From contig JAISQX010000195.1 of the NCBI GenBank assembly GCA_031273965.1, positions 1-9,836 on the forward strand: a stretch of 9,836 nucleotides of DNA. The letters are read 5' to 3'. The translations under genes were made by a program, and so were the position numbers. Source of the stretch: Clostridiales bacterium (lineage in GTDB: Bacteria; Bacillota; Clostridia; Christensenellales; JAISNN01). Positions 5,875 to 9,836 of this stretch are shown piece by piece. The notes beneath the pieces were generated by a model. It had not been told where the DNA came from, ran no database searches, and saw only the letters and a program-made list of their open reading frames with translations. Position 1 is the stretch's first letter, and each line of letters starts with the position of its first letter.

Positions 5875-5898
5875 TCGGCGGTTGGCATGTCGGCGGTT
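5875..5898 (+). repeat. Direct repeat TCGGCGGTT x2 between attenuator and ilvB
   Basis: TCGGCGGTT occurs at 5875-5883 and 5890-5898, start to start 15 bases. The CGGCG within each copy is complementary to CGCCG at 5852-5856 in the right side of the attenuator terminator, so a read-through transcript could refold here. Whether this has a role is unknown. Confidence 0.5.
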
Positions 5899-5935
5899 CT
5901 TAAAAAAAAGTTAATAAAAAAGGGAGTAAAAGATT

Positions 5936-7609
5936 TTGAGCGATAAATTAACCGGAGCCGGAATTATTGTCGAGGAGCTGATACGCGCGGGAGCGGATAA
6001 GATATTCGGATATCCCGGCGGGAGCGTATTGGATATTTATGACGAGTTGTATTTGGCGAAAGACCGGATAACTCATTACATCACGGCGCACGAGCAGGGC
6101 GCGGCGCATGCCGCGGACGGATATGCGCGCGCGACGGGAAAAACCGGAGTCGTTATAGCAACTTCCGGTCCGGGCGCGACAAACCTCGTTACCGGGATTT
6201 CGACGGCGTATCTCGACAGTGTTCCGCTTGTCGCTATAACGGGAAACGTCGCCACGGATTTTATAGGACGCGACAGCTTTCAAGAGGTCAATATCGTCGG
6301 TATTACCATGCCCGTAACAAAGCATAATTATATAGTAAACGACGTCCGCGACCTTCAGCGCACAATACGCGAAGCCTTTCGGATAGCGTCCGGCGGCAGA
6401 CCCGGTCCGGTTTTGATAGACGTTCCGAAGGACGTTCAAAGAAGCTCGGTCGAATACGACGGCGCCGTGAGCTTTGACTTGCCGGGCGCGGACAACGCGG
6501 TCTTGGATTTGAAAGAGGCGATAAAACTGATAAAGAACGCGAAGAGACCCTGTATATATGCGGGAGGCGGCGTTATCATATCGGAAGCGTCGGAAGAGCT
6601 TTCAAAGTTTGCAAAGGTGATAGACGCGCCCATAACCGCTAGCCTTATGGGGCTTACCGCCGAGCCTTATTATCATGACGGTTTTTTGGGCATGGCGGGA
6701 ATGCACGGTAAATACGCCGCTTCAAAAGCCGTTGCCGAATGCGACCTTTTGATTGCCATAGGCACGCGCTTTTCCGATCGCGCGACCGGTAATAAACAAA
6801 AATTTTTGGGCGAGGGGCGAAAGGTCTTACAATTCGATATCGACCGGGCGGAAATCAATAAAAACATACGCGCGGACGCATACGTGATAGGCGACGTCAA
6901 AAAAATACTTTCCGAGCTTATAAAATCTGGCGGATTGGACGGGATAAACAATAAAAAGTGGTTGGATTACGTTAAAAGTCTAAAGGCTATTCCGGAGAAT
7001 AATATCGAGCATTCCGATAAATCTTTGCCGCCTAAATTCGTTATAGAATCGGCGAAGAGCGTATTCGGAGCCGATGCGGTAGTCGCGACGGACGTCGGTC
7101 AGCATCAAATGTGGACGGCGCAATATTACGGCTTCGAAAAACCGCGAAGCTTCATGACGAGCGGCGGATTGGGAACGATGGGTTACGGCATGGGCGCGGC
7201 GATAGGCGCGGCGATAGGTTCCGGGAAAAGGGCTTTGCTCTTTACCAGCGACGGTAGCTTTCACATGAATTTGAATGAGCTTGCGACGGCGGTGTCGCAT
7301 AATATTCCGCTTACGATAATACTTTTTGACAACAACGCTCTCGGAATGGTCAGACAATGGCAGAAAATGTTTTACGCGCGTCGGTATTCTCAAACTACTT
7401 TAAACAGAAAAACCGATTATGTCAAGCTTGCCGAAGCTTTCGGCGCGAAAGGTTTTTGCGCGTCTAACAAAGAAGAATTACTCGCGGCGTTGAATAAGGC
7501 AAAAAAGCTTCAAACGCCGTGTCTTATACGCTGTATTATCGACAGCGACGAAAACGTCTTTCCTATGATACCGCCGAACGGAACGATAGACGACATAATA
7601 TTGAAATGA
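5936..7609 (+). CDS. ilvB: Acetolactate synthase (acetohydroxyacid synthase), large catalytic subunit
   Basis: This subunit condenses pyruvate with pyruvate or 2-oxobutanoate to form acetolactate or acetohydroxybutyrate, the first common step of valine, leucine and isoleucine synthesis, using thiamine diphosphate, Mg and FAD. The 557 residues show the N-terminal ThDP-binding domain with the activating Glu E53 in AHEQGAAHAADGYAR, a central FAD-type domain, and a C-terminal ThDP/Mg domain with D439 and N466 (SDGSFHMNLNELATAV to DNNALGMVRQWQ). The Gly normally before the metal-binding Asp is Ser438 here. The NALGMVRQWQ form is that of acetohydroxyacid synthases. The start is TTG with GGGAG (5922-5926) nine bases upstream; MSDKLTGA is a typical beginning. 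It is the first gene of the operon, behind the attenuator. Confidence 0.95.
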   Translation: MSDKLTGAGIIVEELIRAGADKIFGYPGGSVLDIYDELYLAKDRITHYITAHEQGAAHAADGYARATGKTGVVIATSGPGATNLVTGISTAYLDSVPLVAITGNVATDFIGRDSFQEVNIVGITMPVTKHNYIVNDVRDLQRTIREAFRIASGGRPGPVLIDVPKDVQRSSVEYDGAVSFDLPGADNAVLDLKEAIKLIKNAKRPCIYAGGGVIISEASEELSKFAKVIDAPITASLMGLTAEPYYHDGFLGMAGMHGKYAASKAVAECDLLIAIGTRFSDRATGNKQKFLGEGRKVLQFDIDRAEINKNIRADAYVIGDVKKILSELIKSGGLDGINNKKWLDYVKSLKAIPENNIEHSDKSLPPKFVIESAKSVFGADAVVATDVGQHQMWTAQYYGFEKPRSFMTSGGLGTMGYGMGAAIGAAIGSGKRALLFTSDGSFHMNLNELATAVSHNIPLTIILFDNNALGMVRQWQKMFYARRYSQTTLNRKTDYVKLAEAFGAKGFCASNKEELLAALNKAKKLQTPCLIRCIIDSDENVFPMIPPNGTIDDIILK

Positions 7610-7641
7610 TGAATTAAAATCAACGCGAAGGAGCGTAGTTT

Positions 7642-8139
7642 ATGATAAAAAAATATACGATAATTCTGCTTGTGGCTAATAAGCACGGAGTTTTGACGAG
7701 GATTTCGGGGCTTTTTGCCAAGCGCGCCTATAATATTGATAACTTGAGCGTGGGAAAGACCAATGTGGAGGGCACGTCTAGAATGACCGTAATAGTCGAA
7801 TGCGACGACGAACTCATCGACCAAATAAGGGAGCAGCTAAAAAAACTTGTCGATATAATAGAGGTGGAAACCGTAATGGAAAAGCCCGCGGTAATGCGTG
7901 AATTAATGCTTGTCAAGGTCAAGCACAACGGCGACGGCGCCGATTCCGCTCACGTCATCGAAGCAATCAACGTATTTCGCGGAAAAGTCGTCGATATGGC
8001 GCCGGAGTCTGTTATCGTGGAGATAACCGGACAAGAGGATAAGCTTAACGCGTTTTTGCAGTATATGAAAGGGTTCGGCATATTGGAGGTTTCAAGAACC
8101 GGAGTTACGGCAATGCTGCGCGGAGCGAAAGGAGTTTAA
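7642..8139 (+). CDS. ilvN: Acetolactate synthase, small regulatory subunit
   Basis: The regulatory subunit of acetohydroxyacid synthase; it stimulates the IlvB catalytic subunit and, in characterised enzymes, confers feedback inhibition by valine. The 165-residue product has the normal length for the single-ACT type. An N-terminal ACT domain (about residues 3-75) begins IILLVANKHGVLTRISGLFAKRAYNIDNLSVG, and a C-terminal domain (about 80-160) includes RELMLVKV and the closing GILEVSRTGVTAMLRG, all family hallmarks. AAGGAG (7628-7633) lies eight bases before the ATG, 32 bases after ilvB. The symbol ilvH is also used for this subunit in some species. The stop is one base from the ilvA start. Confidence 0.96.
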   Translation: MIKKYTIILLVANKHGVLTRISGLFAKRAYNIDNLSVGKTNVEGTSRMTVIVECDDELIDQIREQLKKLVDIIEVETVMEKPAVMRELMLVKVKHNGDGADSAHVIEAINVFRGKVVDMAPESVIVEITGQEDKLNAFLQYMKGFGILEVSRTGVTAMLRGAKGV

Positions 8140-8140
8140 A

Positions 8141-9337
8141 ATGCAGATAGCCGACGTGTTTCAGGCAAAAAAAAGATTGTCCAAGATAATTCACGATATA
8201 CCGTTGGAAAAATCTAAGCGTTTCTCCGATGTGACTGGCGGAACCGTCTATTTGAAATGCGAACATAGACAGTTGACGGGTTCTTTTAAGGTCAGAGGCG
8301 CATATAACAAAATCACAAAAATCAAGCAAAGCGGAGCAACGTCCGACGTGATAGCGTCAAGCGCGGGGAACCACGCTCAAGGCGTGGCTTTTGCGGCGAG
8401 GGAAAACGGTATAAAAGCGACGATAGTTATGCCGAGGAGCACGCCGATAGCGAAGGTTTCCGCGACGGAACATTATGGCGCCGAGGTTATACTTTTCGGC
8501 GATTGTTATGACGACGCCCATGCGAAAGCCGTCGAAATTCGGAATGAAACTGGCGCGATATTTATAGAGCCGTTCGACGACGTCGACGTAATAGCCGGAC
8601 AAGCGACGGTCGGACTTGAGATAGTCAACGAGCTTGAAGACGCCGACGTGATTTTTGTGCCGGCCGGCGGAGGCGGATTGCTTGCAGGAATTGCCAAGAC
8701 CGTTAAGAGCTTAAAGCCCTCTGTAAAAATCATAGGCGTGCAAGCGGAAAAAGCCGACGCGATTTGTCAGTCTTTCGCTCTGGGAAAGCGCGTAGCTCTT
8801 GATTCTATTTTTACGATAGCCGACGGCATCGCCGTCAAAAAGCCGGGAGGACTGACTTTTTCGATTATAAAGGATTATGTCGACGGTATGCTTACGGTCA
8901 CAGACGAGGAAATAGCCTCGACTATAATAGAGCTTATAGAGCGGACAAAACAAATTGTCGAACCGGCGGGCGCGGCGGCGCTTGCGGCGGTGTTGAGCGG
9001 AAAATACGATATTTCCGGGCGGAATGCCGTATGCTTGCTTTCGGGCGGCAATATAGATGTGGGATTCATTCACAAAATCATAGAAAAAGGTCTTATCGGG
9101 CGAGAAAGGGAATTAAATTTGTCCGTAATAATGAGAGATATACCGGGCGGACTTTCAAAGATTTCCGGCATAATCGGCGGCGAAAACGCCAATATAGTTT
9201 CCGTACGATACGACAGAACCAGCGCGGAATTACATTTAAACGAAGTAATATTACATATCACATGCGAGGTAAGCGGAAAAGAACACGCAAACAGGTTGTT
9301 GAATCAGCTGGCTCATGCCGGCTATAAAATGAAATAA
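8141..9337 (+). CDS. ilvA: Threonine ammonia-lyase (threonine dehydratase) with C-terminal ACT domain
   Basis: A PLP enzyme that deaminates threonine to 2-oxobutanoate and ammonia, the entry step of isoleucine synthesis. The PLP Lys is K50 in LTGSFKVRGAYNKI. N77 lies in SSAGNHAQG and the phosphate-binding Gly loop is G176-L180 (PAGGGGLLAG). The catalytic domain ends near residue 315 and is followed by one ACT-like domain (about 323-398, beginning RELNLSVIMRDIPGGLSKI). At 398 residues it belongs to the shorter class with one ACT-like domain, not the roughly 510-residue E. coli IlvA with two; this class includes both catabolic and biosynthetic enzymes. The ilv operon context favours biosynthesis. 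Only one base separates it from ilvN, and its SD (AAAGGAG, 8128-8134) lies in the ilvN 3' end, suggesting translational coupling. Confidence 0.93.
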   Translation: MQIADVFQAKKRLSKIIHDIPLEKSKRFSDVTGGTVYLKCEHRQLTGSFKVRGAYNKITKIKQSGATSDVIASSAGNHAQGVAFAARENGIKATIVMPRSTPIAKVSATEHYGAEVILFGDCYDDAHAKAVEIRNETGAIFIEPFDDVDVIAGQATVGLEIVNELEDADVIFVPAGGGGLLAGIAKTVKSLKPSVKIIGVQAEKADAICQSFALGKRVALDSIFTIADGIAVKKPGGLTFSIIKDYVDGMLTVTDEEIASTIIELIERTKQIVEPAGAAALAAVLSGKYDISGRNAVCLLSGGNIDVGFIHKIIEKGLIGRERELNLSVIMRDIPGGLSKISGIIGGENANIVSVRYDRTSAELHLNEVILHITCEVSGKEHANRLLNQLAHAGYKMK

Positions 9338-9362
9338 ATAAAAAGTTTTAAGGAGACGTTAT

Positions 9363-9836
9363 ATGGCAAAATTATTTTATGAAAAGGATTGCGATATATC
9401 CAAGCTAAACGGGAAAACCGTAGCGATTATAGGTTATGGCAGTCAGGGGCACGCGCACGCGCTTAATCTCAAGGACAGCGGCGTAAAAGTTATTATCGGG
9501 CTTTATGAGGGTTCAAAATCCAAGGAAAAGGCGTTAGCCGCGGGATTTGAGGTCTACAACGCGGCTTTGGCGGCAAAAAAAGCCGATATTATTATGATAC
9601 TCGTCAACGACGAAAAGCAAAGGGATTTGTACGAAAAGGATATAAAAGACGGCTTGACGACCGGTAAAACGTTGGCTTTTGCTCATGGATTTAACATTCA
9701 TTACAAGCAGATTGTGCCTCCGGACGACGTAAACGTCATAATGATAGCTCCCAAAGGGCCGGGGCACACGGTGCGTTCACAATTCGTGGAAGGGCGCGGG
9801 GTACCCGATCTTGTAGCCGTCGAAAAAGACGCTACG
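9363..9836 (+). CDS. ilvC: Ketol-acid reductoisomerase, N-terminal part (3' end outside window)
   Basis: IlvC isomerises and reduces acetolactate and acetohydroxybutyrate to the dihydroxy acids, the step after IlvBN. The frame is open to the last base, giving 158 residues of the NAD(P)H-binding Rossmann domain. Visible are the dinucleotide motif GYGSQGHAHALNLKDSG (from residue 24), the cofactor-selecting loop GLYEGSKSKEKA (46-57) with Ser51 and Ser53 where NADPH-type enzymes hold the 2'-phosphate, the catalytic-region His in AHGFNIHY (H108) and the PKGPGH block (130-135). The knotted domain with metal-binding acidic residues lies beyond the window. AAGGAG (9350-9355) is seven bases before the ATG, and the gap to ilvA is 25 bases with no terminator, so it belongs to the same operon. 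Confidence 0.95.
   Translation, partial: MAKLFYEKDCDISKLNGKTVAIIGYGSQGHAHALNLKDSGVKVIIGLYEGSKSKEKALAAGFEVYNAALAAKKADIIMILVNDEKQRDLYEKDIKDGLTTGKTLAFAHGFNIHYKQIVPPDDVNVIMIAPKGPGHTVRSQFVEGRGVPDLVAVEKDAT

Noticed and set aside
5618..5935. T-box riboswitch upstream of ilvB
   Set aside because: No AGGGTGG-type T-box sequence or long stem I is visible, and the leader is occupied by a short ORF and a compact terminator.
5948..6439. Minus-strand ORFs opposite ilvB and the other genes
   Set aside because: These are shadows of the GC-rich third codon positions of real genes; none shows a known domain, SD or promoter.

Overview
The window reads as chromosomal DNA of a spore-forming bacterium of the Firmicutes, probably of the Clostridia. 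The evidence is a forespore signalling gene (spoIIR), the cortex-lytic pair sleB-ypeB, purine-rich Shine-Dalgarno sites before almost every gene, and sigma-A-type promoters. I cannot name the genus. All convincing genes lie on the plus strand, and I see no insertion sequence, CRISPR array, tRNA or rRNA.

Layout. (1) Positions 1-714: the 3' part of a calcineurin-like metallophosphoesterase. (2) 763-1955: a self-contained unit with an extended -10 promoter, a membrane-anchored family 16 glycoside hydrolase and a strong intrinsic terminator. (3) 2007-4848: a sporulation and germination block of spoIIR behind a sigma-F-like promoter, then sleB and ypeB, whose products work as a pair in cortex breakdown at germination. 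(4) 4849-5404: a 556-base AT-rich gap with a terminator-like hairpin and a tandem palindrome that looks like an operator, followed by a 70-residue Xre-type regulator (5405-5617). (5) 5672-9836: a branched-chain amino acid operon, ilvB-ilvN-ilvA-ilvC, running off the window end. IlvA makes 2-oxobutanoate from threonine, IlvBN makes the acetohydroxy acids, and IlvC converts these to dihydroxy acids.

The most interesting element is the leader of that operon. Between a near-consensus promoter (5672-5700) and ilvB lies an unannotated 29-codon ORF (5724-5813). Thirteen of its residues 4-19 are Leu, Ile or Val, and it is followed at once by an intrinsic terminator (5833-5867). The last three codons can pair with the terminator region in a way that would exclude the terminator. 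This is the architecture of ribosome-mediated attenuation as in E. coli ilvL, in a lineage where ilv operons are usually thought of as T-box controlled. No T-box sequence is visible here. The pairings were found by eye and not computed.
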